Origin: an uncultured Pedobacter sp.
Lineage (GTDB): Bacteria; Bacteroidota; Bacteroidia; Sphingobacteriales; Sphingobacteriaceae
Direction: 5' to 3'
DNA length: 64,000 nucleotides
NCBI RefSeq assembly: GCF_946480185.1
Contig: NZ_CAMLIG010000002.1
Coordinates: 124,001-188,000 of the forward strand
Shown here: piece after piece, positions 8,765 to 18,625 of the stretch
Numbering within the stretch: the first letter of the stretch is position 1
Layout of the letters: each line of letters starts with the position of its first letter
Notes under the pieces: model-generated
The model's database searches: none
The model's input: only the letters and a program-made list of their open reading frames with translations
What the model was told of the DNA's origin: nothing
Program-made: the position numbers and the translations under genes

Positions 8765-9499
8765 TCATTTAAACCTATGATAGATTTTTGATTTATAAAA
8801 TTTTTGTAGCAACCAACGTAATCTCCGAATTTGATTTTTGTTTTTACTAGATATTGTTGAACTCATCATACCATTATGAGAACCTTGTTCAACAATAGGA
8901 GGATGGGCCCAATACATTTTCACAACTTTATTATTAATTAGTGTGTTGTGCCACCAGTCTATCACCTGACAGCATTTATTACTCTTTAAATCATTTAAAA
9001 TGTCTTCTGCTGCCTTAAAGTCGATAATATAAGCGCCAGCACACCTTCCGTGGTCTGCAGCATATAAGAGTTTGTCTTTTTCAATGCTTTTATAGGAAGG
9101 AAATTCTAAAATAGTGTTTTCTAGAGAAATTATAAATCCTTCTTTCAACATAGTTGCTTCCCGTACAATTTTTTGAACCTCTACCTTAAAATCGCCAATA
9201 AAGAATGGATCATTTTCGAAAACAATAGCATATCTATTTTTATTTTTCACTATTCTTTCATAACAGAAAATATGGTTAAGTGTACATGATAACACACCTG
9301 GACTTAACTTAGATTGTATATCTGAACAGAAATATTTGGCTAATAATTCCTCCGAAAATAATGTTGGATCACCATCCGTCACAAATTCAATATCTAATTG
9401 AAAATCATCAAATATTTTGTTGAGTCTTTCCTCATGAATTTCATAGCCTTTTTTCGCATGAACTATATAAATCCCATCAATTTTATCTAAAACCTGCAT
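8765..9499 (-). CDS. Glycosyltransferase family 25 protein
   Basis: A 244-residue GT25 (LPS/LOS galactosyltransferase type) protein. The start IDGIYIVHAKKGYEIHEERL matches the family's opening strand and helix. The region SPGVLSCTLNHIFCYERIV is the conserved block of family 25, and YAIVFENDPFF is the expected acidic metal site (usually EDD, here END). It ends with a basic tail (KNQIRRLRWLLQKFYKSK). It is the last gene of the leftward glycan cluster, 72 bp after the GT2 gene. Sugar and acceptor cannot be told from the sequence. Confidence 0.82.
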   Translation of the reverse strand: MQVLDKIDGIYIVHAKKGYEIHEERLNKIFDDFQLDIEFVTDGDPTLFSEELLAKYFCSDIQSKLSPGVLSCTLNHIFCYERIVKNKNRYAIVFENDPFFIGDFKVEVQKIVREATMLKEGFIISLENTILEFPSYKSIEKDKLLYAADHGRCAGAYIIDFKAAEDILNDLKSNKCCQVIDWWHNTLINNKVVKMYWAHPPIVEQGSHNGMMSSTISSKNKNQIRRLRWLLQKFYKSKIYHRFK

Positions 9500-9571
9500 A
9501 TAACTTCCAATACATTTTTCATAAGTAAATTTTCAATTACTTATTCTTACAATTTTAACTACCATCGTTCA

Positions 9572-10450
9572 TTAACTAACAGTCTTATAATTTTTGTACT
9601 CCCCAATTCTCCAACCTGTAAGCATTTCAATATGGTGTAGAACTCGTCTTCTTAAACTCATTTTTTTCTTCAATTTCTCTTGGTCAAGTGTCATGTTCCA
9701 ATTGACTTTGGCAATTCTGTTTTCCATTACTTTGGGATGAGTACCTGAAAAACGCATCAAATAATCTGCATTATCGTAATCAAATTCATAATCTTCGCCC
9801 AAGTTTTGGTTTATCCATTGTTCATCATGGTAAAACGTGTTAAAATTGAGAACCTTATTTTTTAGCGCTTTTGGCGGTTTTACCCAGCCATAGTGATAAA
9901 TAAATGCATCAATCAATTTTACATTAATTTTTCTACCGTCAATTCTAAAGCCTTGTGCGTCTCTGTACGATTTAACGTTTAAATTTCTTTTTACAACCCT
10001 AATTTCTCTTCTATACCACCTTCTCGACTGTCCGTAATAGTCATAAGAACCGTACAGGTGCAGATATTTAAATAGTAAACCTTCAATTTTCGCATCGTTT
10101 AAGGCCAACTCCATTTCTTTTTTAATCAAAGGAAGGTATTTTTCATGGACACATTCATCGCCTTGAATATAAAAAGCCCAATCAACATCTTTTGAAATGG
10201 CGCTAAATGCCTTATCAGTTTCGTCGGCGAAAACACTTCCCCCTTCCCTATTATTGTCGTCCCAAACGGTATCAATTATTTTTATTTTTGGAGAACCAAT
10301 ATTTTCAACTAGCAATCTAGTATCATCCTCCGATTTGCCCACAGCCACTACAAATTCATCACAAATAGGAAGTATAGATGTTATGGCTTCAACAATTGCA
10401 TAATCGTTTTTAACCGCATTTCTTATAAAAGTAAAGCCCGCTATTTTCAT
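9572..10450 (-). CDS. Glycosyltransferase family 2-like protein
   Basis: A 292-residue protein with a GT-A-like N-terminus (IAGFTFIRNAVKNDYAIVEA, then CDEFVVAVGKSEDDT) and a metal-binding-type motif WAFYIQGDECVHEKY near residue 90. This is the pattern of the uncharacterised glycosyltransferases that begin with F-x-R-N-A. The middle is rich in aromatic and basic residues. The start overlaps the O-antigen ligase stop by 4 bp, so the two are translationally coupled. It probably adds a sugar to the surface glycan made by this cluster. Confidence 0.78.
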   Translation of the reverse strand: MKIAGFTFIRNAVKNDYAIVEAITSILPICDEFVVAVGKSEDDTRLLVENIGSPKIKIIDTVWDDNNREGGSVFADETDKAFSAISKDVDWAFYIQGDECVHEKYLPLIKKEMELALNDAKIEGLLFKYLHLYGSYDYYGQSRRWYRREIRVVKRNLNVKSYRDAQGFRIDGRKINVKLIDAFIYHYGWVKPPKALKNKVLNFNTFYHDEQWINQNLGEDYEFDYDNADYLMRFSGTHPKVMENRIAKVNWNMTLDQEKLKKKMSLRRRVLHHIEMLTGWRIGEYKNYKTVS

Positions 10451-11685
10451 AGGTTAATGTGTATTTTTTTGTTCCCCATCACCAAAAATAAAAAAATAAA
10501 GGCATTGGCCGTGATTTGTTTCTCTAATGTATTCTCTATCAACATGTGGAATAAAAAAGGGATGAGCAACCAAAAAAGAAGAGGATTTACCCAAACTTGC
10601 TTTATAACGAGGAACAACACAAACAGAATAAAAAGTACTCCAAGCGGTATCCCGAAGCATAAAATATAAAACACAAATTGGTTATGGATGAAAACCCTGT
10701 TTTCTGGAATCAATAAATAACTGTTTATTGCATACTGTTTTTCCATTTCCACTTGTGCATTTGCAGGAGCAACACCCACTAATGGATGTCTTTTTATAAT
10801 TTCTGAAGCACATTTTATAGCATACCACCTTTGCGCAACAGATTGAAAGTTGGGATTTGTATGTTCAATTATAGATTTTATATCATTAAGGGAATTTTGA
10901 TAGCGATTTTTAACTGATGGAATAAACAGAACGCTATACAAACAAATTGCTAATAACAGAGTAGAGCCTAAGAGTAATTTTAAATTTTTTGTCCGTAATA
11001 CCTCTTGAAAACTGTACGCAATTATCATTAAATAAATAGCAACAAGTGAGAACCGATAAGCTATAATATGCAAACCTAAAAACAAAATGGCTGTTAATAC
11101 ACCTTTAAAAATTCTTCTTTTTGAGCCAACTTCTTTTCGGAACAAATAAATTCCCATTACGAAAGCTATCGCACTTAAAATGCCCAATTCTTGGTGCTGA
11201 GGTCCAATTATTGGATATATATTTTTACTGTTGGAAACATCCAGCAAAAACTGGTTGTAGTGCAAAAGAGCATTTACCGCATCTAGAAAAACGCAAGCGA
11301 AAGCAAGCAAAAAAAAGAGTGTAAATACCTTACGGACAGTTTGCTCAGTTATAGTGGGATAGAAAACAAAAGCGAATGGGAGTACAATATAAGTCGCATT
11401 TTTAAACAATAAATGCGCCCAAGTATCAACACTTTGTGGAGCAATAAAGATACTGAAAACATAAGCGCTGTATAAGCTGAAAAACAGATAATGTACAGGC
11501 TTAAAAGATAATTTAAAAGATTTTTTAAGATGGTATATGATTGAAAAAAGAAGCAAAAGGACACTACTAATCCCTAAAAGCGCTCTCGAGAAAAACAATG
11601 CAATTACAAAAAGGTAGCAACACCAAAGAAAAGCATCATCTTCAAATAATCCCAACTTTTTACATAAACGATCAATTGAAGACAT
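10447..11685 (-). CDS. O-antigen ligase/polymerase family membrane protein
   Basis: A 412-residue, very hydrophobic protein with about ten to twelve membrane segments. A large periplasmic loop (about residues 250-330) carries RWYAIKCASEIIKRHPLVGVAPANAQ, the H-P-L-x-G-V-x-P type motif of the Wzy_C/WaaL family. After the loop, membrane segments resume (VFIHNQFVFYILCFGIPLGV). Such proteins join polymerised glycan to a lipid or protein acceptor, or polymerise repeat units. Its place between a sugar-nucleotide dehydrogenase and glycosyltransferases supports that role; ligase versus polymerase is unresolved. Confidence 0.85.
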   Translation of the reverse strand: MSSIDRLCKKLGLFEDDAFLWCCYLFVIALFFSRALLGISSVLLLLFSIIYHLKKSFKLSFKPVHYLFFSLYSAYVFSIFIAPQSVDTWAHLLFKNATYIVLPFAFVFYPTITEQTVRKVFTLFFLLAFACVFLDAVNALLHYNQFLLDVSNSKNIYPIIGPQHQELGILSAIAFVMGIYLFRKEVGSKRRIFKGVLTAILFLGLHIIAYRFSLVAIYLMIIAYSFQEVLRTKNLKLLLGSTLLLAICLYSVLFIPSVKNRYQNSLNDIKSIIEHTNPNFQSVAQRWYAIKCASEIIKRHPLVGVAPANAQVEMEKQYAINSYLLIPENRVFIHNQFVFYILCFGIPLGVLFILFVLFLVIKQVWVNPLLFWLLIPFLFHMLIENTLEKQITANAFIFLFLVMGNKKIHINL

Positions 11686-11707
11686 AGCAGTTCTATCAAA
11701 ACATCGG

Positions 11708-12979
11708 TTACAGGCGTTTACTCACTATTGAAGACGGAAGTGTACCTTTCACATCGTAAACAAAAGTTGCCGAATGGGTCAGTTTTGTAAATTCTAAATC
11801 GACAAACTCATGATGCGCTACCGCGTGTACAATGGCGTCAAACTTTTGGTCTTGCAAATCTTCAAGTGTATTTAAATGAATGCCGTATTCTTTTTCTACT
11901 TGCTTTTCGTCAGCCCAGGGGTCCAAAACCTTTACATCTAAACCAAAATCGGTTAATTTGGTATAAATATCAACTACTTTTGTGTTTCTAACATCGGTAC
12001 AGTTTTCTTTAAAAGTAATGCCCAATATCAACACTTTGCTGCCTTTTACTTTTACATCGCTATTGATTACTCCTTTTAAAATTTCATCAGCAATAAAAGA
12101 ACTCATCGCATCATTTATTCTTCTTCCGGCAAGCAACATTGATGGGCGGTAACCCACAGATTCAGCTTTTTGTGCCAAATAATAAGGATCTACACCTATA
12201 CAATGTCCACCAACTAAACCTGGTTTAAACTTTAAAAAGTTCCATTTAGTGGCAGCAGCGTCTAAAACCTGTTGGGTATCTATGTTTAAGAGGTTAAAAA
12301 TTAAAGCTAACTCATTAACAAAGGCAATGTTTACATCTCTCTGCGAGTTTTCAATCACTTTAGCCGCTTCGGCAACTTTAATGCTTTGTGTTAAGTATGT
12401 ACCTGCTGTAATAATGCTTGCATACAATTGGTTGACTACCTGCGCAATTTCTGGCGTTGAACCGGATGTTAGCTTTAAGATAGTAGTTAGTGTATTTATT
12501 TTATCTCCCGGATTTATCCGTTCTGGAGAGTAACCACAGAAAAAATCTTGATTATAAACCAACTGACTAGTTTTTTCTAAAATTGGCACACAATCTTCCT
12601 CTGTACAACCCGGGTAAACTGTGGATTCGTAAATTACGATATCGCCGTTTTTCAGTGCTTTCCCAACAGTTTTGCTGGCTAACTGCAACAGCCTGATATC
12701 AGGATTGTTAAATTTATCAACCGGCGTAGGTACCGCAACAATAAAAACATTACAGGTTTTCAGCAAGGTTTCATCACTACTAAAAACCAAGTTTTCATGT
12801 TCTTTCAATTCTTCGGCAGACGATTCAAGTGTTAAATCTATACCAGCTTTAAGGCTGTTCACCCGCTCGGGGTTGACATCAAATCCTAAAACCGAATATT
12901 TTTTTGCAAATTCCAGCGAAAGTGGTAAACCAACATAGCCTAAACCTATAACCGCAATTTTTTTGTCAGATAAATCCAT
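11708..12979 (-). CDS. UDP-N-acetylhexosamine/nucleotide sugar dehydrogenase (TviB/WbpO-like)
   Basis: A 423-residue NAD-dependent dehydrogenase that oxidises C6 of a UDP-hexosamine to a uronate. The Rossmann motif AVIGLGYVGLPLSLEF is at residues 9-24, the central dimer domain contains AEAAKVIENSQRDVNIAFVN, and the catalytic cysteine is in GLVGGHCIGVDPYYL. The C-terminal UDP-binding domain has KVLILGITFKENCTDVRNTK. Its similarity in style is to UDP-GalNAc/GlcNAc dehydrogenases of Vi-antigen and B-band type clusters; the exact substrate is inferred. It sits 22 bp upstream of the ligase gene and would supply an acidic sugar to the glycan. Confidence 0.9.
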   Translation of the reverse strand: MDLSDKKIAVIGLGYVGLPLSLEFAKKYSVLGFDVNPERVNSLKAGIDLTLESSAEELKEHENLVFSSDETLLKTCNVFIVAVPTPVDKFNNPDIRLLQLASKTVGKALKNGDIVIYESTVYPGCTEEDCVPILEKTSQLVYNQDFFCGYSPERINPGDKINTLTTILKLTSGSTPEIAQVVNQLYASIITAGTYLTQSIKVAEAAKVIENSQRDVNIAFVNELALIFNLLNIDTQQVLDAAATKWNFLKFKPGLVGGHCIGVDPYYLAQKAESVGYRPSMLLAGRRINDAMSSFIADEILKGVINSDVKVKGSKVLILGITFKENCTDVRNTKVVDIYTKLTDFGLDVKVLDPWADEKQVEKEYGIHLNTLEDLQDQKFDAIVHAVAHHEFVDLEFTKLTHSATFVYDVKGTLPSSIVSKRL

Positions 12980-13038
12980 TTTGTATTTAAATCATATTTT
13001 AGGTTTGAGCTTTCCCGATTTTCAACATCAAGTTTGCA

Positions 13039-14169
13039 TCAAATCTTCCAAGCTATTACGCTTGTGTATGTGTCCATTATTTCTTTCGCAATCACCTCTT
13101 CTCTAAAATTCATCGCATAAATTTCACCCGCACTAATCATCTCTTTACGCAAATTCTCATCGGCAAATAGCTTCAATATTTGTTGTGATAGTTCTTCGGC
13201 GTTATTGGCATCTATATACAAACTGTTTGCCCCGCCGGCTTCTTCCAAACAAGATCCTTTTGCCGCAACCACTGGAATTCCAGAATTTAGAGCTTCTAAA
13301 ATCGGGATTCCAAACCCCTCAAATTCAGATGGATAAACAAACACTTTTGCCAATTGGTAAATTGCAGGCAACTCCGAAAAAGGAATTCCATTTAAAATTT
13401 GGACTCTGTTTTCCAGTTTATTGTCTCTAATAAATTGATCAATTATTTTTTGATAAGCAGTGGCTTTACCCACCAAAACCAAACTTATACTTTCGGGTAA
13501 ATTCATTAAAGCTTTCAAAATCAACAATTGATTTTTGCGACTTTCTATTGTACCCACACAAAGTAAATAATCGTGGGCTAAATTATACTTATTTTTTACG
13601 TTACTTAAATTGGCTTCACTTTGTCGATTGTAAAAAATCGGGTCGCAACCCTGATAAATCACCTTGATTTTGCTTTCTGAAGTATCAAAATAATAAATAA
13701 TATCCCGCTTCGTTTGTTCGCTAATCGCGATAATTAAATCAGCATTGTCACAAGCTTTTCTAAACTTATATTCGTAAATTTTTCGATCTAAAAATTTAAA
13801 ATACTGCGGATAACGCAAAAAAATAAGATCATGAATGGTAACTACAGATTTAATGCCCGCCCGTTTTAAGCCAGCAGGTAACTCATTGCTTAAGCCGTGG
13901 TAAACCTGAATTCCATCTTTTTTTAAATCTTTAACCACTCCCTTACTTCGCCAAAAAGATTTGAACAGCTTAATAGGCGCAGCTCTAACAGTTGTATTTG
14001 ATAGGGAGAATAAACCTTCGGTACGGCTGTTTTTTACGACTCTTGGCGCATACAAAAAATATTGATTTGTTGGATATTGGCTAGCCAGTATTCCAATTAA
14101 AGACCGAGCGTAATTACCCAGCCCGGTATAGTTTTGGAACGCCCTTTTTGCCTCGAAACCAATTTTCAT
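13039..14169 (-). CDS. Glycosyltransferase family 4 (GT-B) protein
   Basis: A 376-residue GT-B enzyme. The N-terminal acceptor domain begins IGFEAKRAFQNYTGLGNYAR with the glycine-rich loop, followed by VVTIHDLIFLRYPQYF. The C-terminal donor domain has LLCVGTIESRKNQ, LVLVGKA, and VFVYPSEFEGFGIPILEAL with the E-x7-E motif of retaining GT4 enzymes. It resembles mannosyl- and related glycosyltransferases. It is the first glycan gene after dapD in the leftward direction, separated from the dehydrogenase gene by 59 bp. Confidence 0.9.
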   Translation of the reverse strand: MKIGFEAKRAFQNYTGLGNYARSLIGILASQYPTNQYFLYAPRVVKNSRTEGLFSLSNTTVRAAPIKLFKSFWRSKGVVKDLKKDGIQVYHGLSNELPAGLKRAGIKSVVTIHDLIFLRYPQYFKFLDRKIYEYKFRKACDNADLIIAISEQTKRDIIYYFDTSESKIKVIYQGCDPIFYNRQSEANLSNVKNKYNLAHDYLLCVGTIESRKNQLLILKALMNLPESISLVLVGKATAYQKIIDQFIRDNKLENRVQILNGIPFSELPAIYQLAKVFVYPSEFEGFGIPILEALNSGIPVVAAKGSCLEEAGGANSLYIDANNAEELSQQILKLFADENLRKEMISAGEIYAMNFREEVIAKEIMDTYTSVIAWKI

Positions 14170-14212
14170 TTTGATAAGTTGTAGATGGTAAGTTTTAGGT
14201 GGTAGGTATTAA

Positions 14213-14249
14213 AAGTTTTAGGTTGCCAGTAAATTACAACCTAAAACTT
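14213..14249. repeat. 13-bp inverted repeat between dapD and the glycan cluster
   Basis: AAGTTTTAGGTTG at 14213-14225 pairs perfectly with CAACCTAAAACTT at 14237-14249. A degenerate third copy (AAGTTTTAGGTGG) lies at 14190-14202. It lies 25 bp past the dapD stop, so it may act as a weak terminator, though the T run is poor. Confidence 0.55.
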
Positions 14250-14273
14250 ATTACTTATAACCCATTTACTTAA

Positions 14274-15092
14274 CTAAACCGCTACATTATGCTCTCTTAA
14301 AGCTTCATTTAACGATGTTTTCTTATCTGTAGATTCTTTCCTTTTTCCGATGATCAAAGCACAAGGAACTTGATATTCGCCAGCTGGGAATTTTTTGGTA
14401 TAAGAACCCGGTATAACTACAGAACGTTCTGGAACTACCATTTTATGCTCAACCGGCTCTGCACCAGTTACATCAATAATCTTGGTTGAAGCTGTTAAAA
14501 CAACATTTGCTCCCAAAACCACTTCTTTCTCTAAACGTACACCTTCAACAACAATTGCTCTTGAGCCAATAAAACAACCGTCTTCAATAATAACCGGTGC
14601 TGCTTGTAGTGGTTCTAAAACGCCACCAATACCAACGCCACCGCTTAAATGCACATTTTTACCAATTTGCGCACATGAGCCAACAGTTGCCCAGGTATCT
14701 ACCATTGTACCTTCATCAACAAAAGCACCAATGTTTACATAAGAAGGCATTAAAATTACACCTTTTGCTAAATGAGCGCCGTATCTGGCAATTGCATGAG
14801 GCACAACCCTAACTCCCGCCTTCACATAATCGGTTTTCAATTTCATTTTATCATTAAAAACGAAAGGGCCAACCTTAATTTCTGCCATTTCACGAATTGG
14901 AAAATATAAGATTACAGCCTTTTTAATCCATTCGTTAACATGCCAAAGTGGACCAACTTTTTCGGCAACTCTTAATTCGCCAATATCTAAACGGTAAATC
15001 ACGTTTTCAATGGCATCTCTATATTCTTTAAAATTAAGCAGGTTTCTGTCTTCCCAGGCTTCTTCTATCGATTTTTTTAATTCGGCTATCAT
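14274..15092 (-). CDS. dapD: 2,3,4,5-tetrahydropyridine-2,6-dicarboxylate N-succinyltransferase
   Basis: Succinylates tetrahydrodipicolinate in the succinylase branch of lysine/meso-DAP synthesis. The chosen start is ATG 15092 (MIAELKKSIEEAWEDR), giving 272 residues, the usual length. The open frame continues 62 codons upstream, but that part runs into the divergent S4 gene and is not family-like. A left-handed beta-helix of hexapeptide repeats is clear from about residue 100 (GVILMPSYVNIGAFVDEGTM; VHLSGGVGIGGVLEPLQAAP; GCFIGSRAIVVEGV). It is divergent from the S4-domain gene across a 73-bp gap. Confidence 0.95.
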   Translation of the reverse strand: MIAELKKSIEEAWEDRNLLNFKEYRDAIENVIYRLDIGELRVAEKVGPLWHVNEWIKKAVILYFPIREMAEIKVGPFVFNDKMKLKTDYVKAGVRVVPHAIARYGAHLAKGVILMPSYVNIGAFVDEGTMVDTWATVGSCAQIGKNVHLSGGVGIGGVLEPLQAAPVIIEDGCFIGSRAIVVEGVRLEKEVVLGANVVLTASTKIIDVTGAEPVEHKMVVPERSVVIPGSYTKKFPAGEYQVPCALIIGKRKESTDKKTSLNEALREHNVAV

Positions 15093-15165
15093 TTCAATTT
15101 TTGTTTTGTCTGCAAAATAAAGGATTTTTTGCGATAAGCGTGAATTTTGCGTTATTTTTGGTTTA

Positions 15166-15567
15166 ATGGCTGAGAAATTAAGAATCGACAAATACTTATG
15201 GTCGATAAGATTATTTAAAACACGATCACTAGCAACAGAAGCTTGCAGGGCCGGACGTGTAAAAAAAGAAGGAACCAATATTAAGCCCAGTTACGAGGTT
15301 AAAATTGGCGAAACTTACCAAGTTTCAAAAGCAGTTGAAAAGAAAACTATCAAGGTTTTAGATTTACTTTACACCCGTGTAGATGCAAAAAAAGCGGTTT
15401 TAGCTTACGCCGATTTGACCCCGCCAGAAGAAACAGCAAAATACAAATCCATGTTCCACTCACCGGTTTTAACCAGAGACAGAGGTGCAGGGAGACCTAC
15501 AAAAAAAGATCGACGAGATATTGAGGATTTAAGCGATAGCTTTTTTAACGATGACGAAGAAGACTAG
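15166..15567 (+). CDS. S4-domain RNA-binding protein (Hsp15/HslR-like)
   Basis: A 133-residue protein with an S4 RNA-binding domain at residues 5-65 (LRIDKYLWSIRLFKTRSLAT, then GRVKKEGTNIKPSYEVKIGE). A basic, then acidic tail follows (GRPTKKDRRDIEDLSD, ending in DDEED). This is the architecture of Hsp15, which binds free 50S subunits carrying a nascent chain and helps recycle them. Homology is judged from the S4 signature only. It is probably a single-gene unit, divergent from dapD. Confidence 0.85.
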   Translation: MAEKLRIDKYLWSIRLFKTRSLATEACRAGRVKKEGTNIKPSYEVKIGETYQVSKAVEKKTIKVLDLLYTRVDAKKAVLAYADLTPPEETAKYKSMFHSPVLTRDRGAGRPTKKDRRDIEDLSDSFFNDDEED

Positions 15568-15814
15568 TTGATCAACATAAGTTCTTGATCGTTGGGATAT
15601 ACTTAATTCTAAATAATCCATGTTTCTTGCTCTCCCTTAGCCGGATTTTGCGAATAATTCTCACCAATAAAAAAACCATCTTCTTCCCTCACGGCTAACT
15701 AACAGCAACTTACAATGGTGTTTTAAATCAAAAATCACAGAAGTTAATTTTTTTTCTATTTTTGACTAAAGCTAATTAAACGTTTAAAGCTAATCTTCTA
15801 CTTATATTTTTTTA

Positions 15815-18625
15815 ATGACAAAAAGCTCTTTTAAACTGCTGTCCCTAGTTGTTGCGCTCTTTTTTTCGACAAAAGGTTACGGCCAAATCGGCAATTATAT
15901 TAAAGGTTCTTCGGTAGATTCAAAAGCATTGGTGAAACTTCAAAATACGAGTATCAGCATCTTAAATGAAAAAGATTCAACCCTTATCAGTTTTACCAGA
16001 GCAGATGCTAAAGGGGATTTTTTTATTGATAGACTGCCATTAGGCAAGTTGATTTTATTGGTTACGTATCCTGGTTATGCTGATTATGTAGAGCATTTTG
16101 CTTTAGATGCTACTCACAGTTCTAAAAATTTTGGCAATATAGATATGCAACTAAAAGCCAGGTTACTTGCCGAAGTTGTAGTTAAAGGCACCGTAGCCGG
16201 GATAAAAATAAAAGGTGACACCACCGAATTTAATGCAGCAGCGTATGTGATTCAGCCCAATGCCAAAGTAGAAGATTTAATCAAACAATTCCCCGGAATA
16301 CAAGTAGATAAGGATGGAAAAATAACTGCACAGGGACAAACTGTAACTAAAGTGCTGGTTGATGGAGAAGAGTTTTTTGGCGATGACCCGACACTTGTAA
16401 CCAAAAATCTACGAGCAGATATGGTAGATAAAGTACAGCTATACGATAAAAAAAGCGACCAAGCCGATTTTACAGGAATAGATGATGGCGTAAAAAACAA
16501 GACTTTAAACATCAAGCTTAAAGAAGATAAGAAAAAGGGATATTTTGGAAAAGTAGAGGCTGGTGGTGCAGTGAATGATTATAACACAGAACAGGTTACC
16601 TTTAATGCTTTTGATGCGAAACAAAAACTTGCTGTTTATGGGATAAACAGTAACACCGGAAAAACGGGTTTAAACTGGGAGGATGAAAGAAAATTCGGTT
16701 TCACTAATATTGAAATGAGTGATGATGGGTATGCAGTTTTTTATGGCAATAGAGACGACATCCGCTATAACGGGGAGGGTTTCCCCGAAACACAAACTGG
16801 AGCCGCACATTACGAAACTAAATGGAACCAAAGCAAAGAATCGCTCAACCTTAATTATAAAATCGGCACTATTGATATTAACGGCCTAAAAAGTAACCTC
16901 AGCCAAAACAATCTACCAAGCGGTGTATTGAATACCAATAGCGATCAAACATTTAGAAATTACCTTTCTCGGCAAAAATTAGACGCCACTTATAAAATAA
17001 AAATAGACTCCACATCCGATCTAAAAATCATCATTAACGGAACTACAAAAAATACGAGTTCAAACAGCGATTATTCAACCATTATAAGTAACGGCGAGCA
17101 AAAATTAAAAAACACGGGTGTCCGTTCTTTAAAAGACGACGGCAATCAGGAAAATTTTTACACAAACATTTTCTGGAGTAAAAAACTTAAAAAAGCGAGA
17201 CGCACTGTTTCTGTAAACCTGAACGGTTCTTACAACAAAGAAAATTCTGAAGGTTATTTAAACTCGACAAACAAATTTTATAATTCTGTAAATAATCCTG
17301 ACGGAAGCCTTGTTGTAGACAGTACCATAAACGTTGATCAGCAAAAACTAAATAACAGCATTGGCAAAGTGTTAAACACCAACATTACCTATACAGAGCC
17401 GTTAAGCAAATCATTAGCTTTGGTGTTTAATTATGCAATAGGTTTAAACAATGGATCATCAAACAGGCGGTCTTTTAACCAAACCGCACCAGGAGTTTAC
17501 GATAATTTCGACGAGAAATTTAGTAACAATTTTGAGCTCAACCAGCTCTCTAACCAAACTGGTGCTATTTTTAATTACAAAAAAGATAAAACAACTTTAA
17601 ATTTTGGAAGTAAAGTTTCGCGTGTAAACTTCAACCAGGTTGATTTATACAGTTCGGTAAAATATAAAAGAGACTTTTTTAATTTTAGTCCGCAGTTTAA
17701 TTACCAATATCGGTTCTCGCAACAAAAAATCTTTAGATTTGACTATAGAGGAAACAATACCCAACCTACTATTAACCAAATACAACCGGTACTTTTAAAT
17801 ACTGACCCGCTTAATACGTATTTGGGAAATCCTCATCTTAACGCTTCTTATAATAATAGATTTAATACAGATTATAATAATTACAAGGTGCTCAGCGAGC
17901 AATATTTTTATTTATCAGCAACTTATCAGTTTACCACTAATGCAATTGTAGATAGCCGATTAACAGATTCTGTGGGTAAAAGCACCTATAAATCGGTAAA
18001 TATCAGAGATAAAATACCTTCAAATTTTAATCTCTATGGCGGTTTATCAAGAAAATTCAGTTCTTTAGCAAATCTTAATTTAGGATTTGATTTTTATTAT
18101 AATGGTAACAAATATTACAATTATATAAATAACGAGCTTAATATTACAAAGTCAAACAACTACTCTTTAAATCTTAGAGTAAGTAAATATGAAACTAAAA
18201 AGTACGAATTGCAGTTGTCTGTAGGTCCTTCATATAACACCAGCCAATCATCACTACAAAAACAGCTCAATAATAATGGATGGAATTTTAATAGTAGTGG
18301 TGGTGTTGGTTTATATCTGCCTCATAAATTTGAAGTGTCTTTAGACGGTAATTATGTTTATCAGCAAAAGACAGTGAGTTTTAACCAAGATTTCAAACGC
18401 TTCATACTCAATTCAACCCTGAAAAAGAAATTCCTGAAAAATGACAACCTAGCGCTTTCACTATCCGGAAACGATTTATTGAATCAGAACAAAGGCTTTA
18501 GTCGACAGGCTTATGGAAACACCATTAACCAAAACAGTTATACTACTATTAAAAGATACTTCCTACTTTCTCTCTCTTGGGATTTTAATAAAATGGGCGG
18601 TAATATAAAATCTGCAAAACCATGA
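15815..18625 (+). CDS. Outer membrane beta-barrel protein (TonB-receptor-like, carboxypeptidase-regulatory N-domain)
   Basis: A 936-residue secreted protein. Signal peptide at residues 1-24 (KLLSLVVALFFSTKGYGQ). A carboxypeptidase-regulatory-like beta sandwich spans about 28-110. A plug-like segment (VEDLIKQFPGIQVDKDGKIT; VLVDGEEFFGDD) covers about 150-240, and a long C-terminal beta-barrel of aromatic alternating strands runs to the end. It matches the Bacteroidota outer-membrane beta-barrel family related to TonB-dependent receptors, but no recognisable TonB box is visible. Its stop overlaps the start of the GLPGLI gene by 4 bp, so the pair is coupled. The cargo is unknown. Confidence 0.85.
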   Translation: MTKSSFKLLSLVVALFFSTKGYGQIGNYIKGSSVDSKALVKLQNTSISILNEKDSTLISFTRADAKGDFFIDRLPLGKLILLVTYPGYADYVEHFALDATHSSKNFGNIDMQLKARLLAEVVVKGTVAGIKIKGDTTEFNAAAYVIQPNAKVEDLIKQFPGIQVDKDGKITAQGQTVTKVLVDGEEFFGDDPTLVTKNLRADMVDKVQLYDKKSDQADFTGIDDGVKNKTLNIKLKEDKKKGYFGKVEAGGAVNDYNTEQVTFNAFDAKQKLAVYGINSNTGKTGLNWEDERKFGFTNIEMSDDGYAVFYGNRDDIRYNGEGFPETQTGAAHYETKWNQSKESLNLNYKIGTIDINGLKSNLSQNNLPSGVLNTNSDQTFRNYLSRQKLDATYKIKIDSTSDLKIIINGTTKNTSSNSDYSTIISNGEQKLKNTGVRSLKDDGNQENFYTNIFWSKKLKKARRTVSVNLNGSYNKENSEGYLNSTNKFYNSVNNPDGSLVVDSTINVDQQKLNNSIGKVLNTNITYTEPLSKSLALVFNYAIGLNNGSSNRRSFNQTAPGVYDNFDEKFSNNFELNQLSNQTGAIFNYKKDKTTLNFGSKVSRVNFNQVDLYSSVKYKRDFFNFSPQFNYQYRFSQQKIFRFDYRGNNTQPTINQIQPVLLNTDPLNTYLGNPHLNASYNNRFNTDYNNYKVLSEQYFYLSATYQFTTNAIVDSRLTDSVGKSTYKSVNIRDKIPSNFNLYGGLSRKFSSLANLNLGFDFYYNGNKYYNYINNELNITKSNNYSLNLRVSKYETKKYELQLSVGPSYNTSQSSLQKQLNNNGWNFNSSGGVGLYLPHKFEVSLDGNYVYQQKTVSFNQDFKRFILNSTLKKKFLKNDNLALSLSGNDLLNQNKGFSRQAYGNTINQNSYTTIKRYFLLSLSWDFNKMGGNIKSAKP

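Noticed and set aside
15093..15278. Longer dapD start at 15278
   Set aside because: The additional 62 residues overlap the divergent S4 gene and are unlike DapD; ATG 15092 gives the family length.
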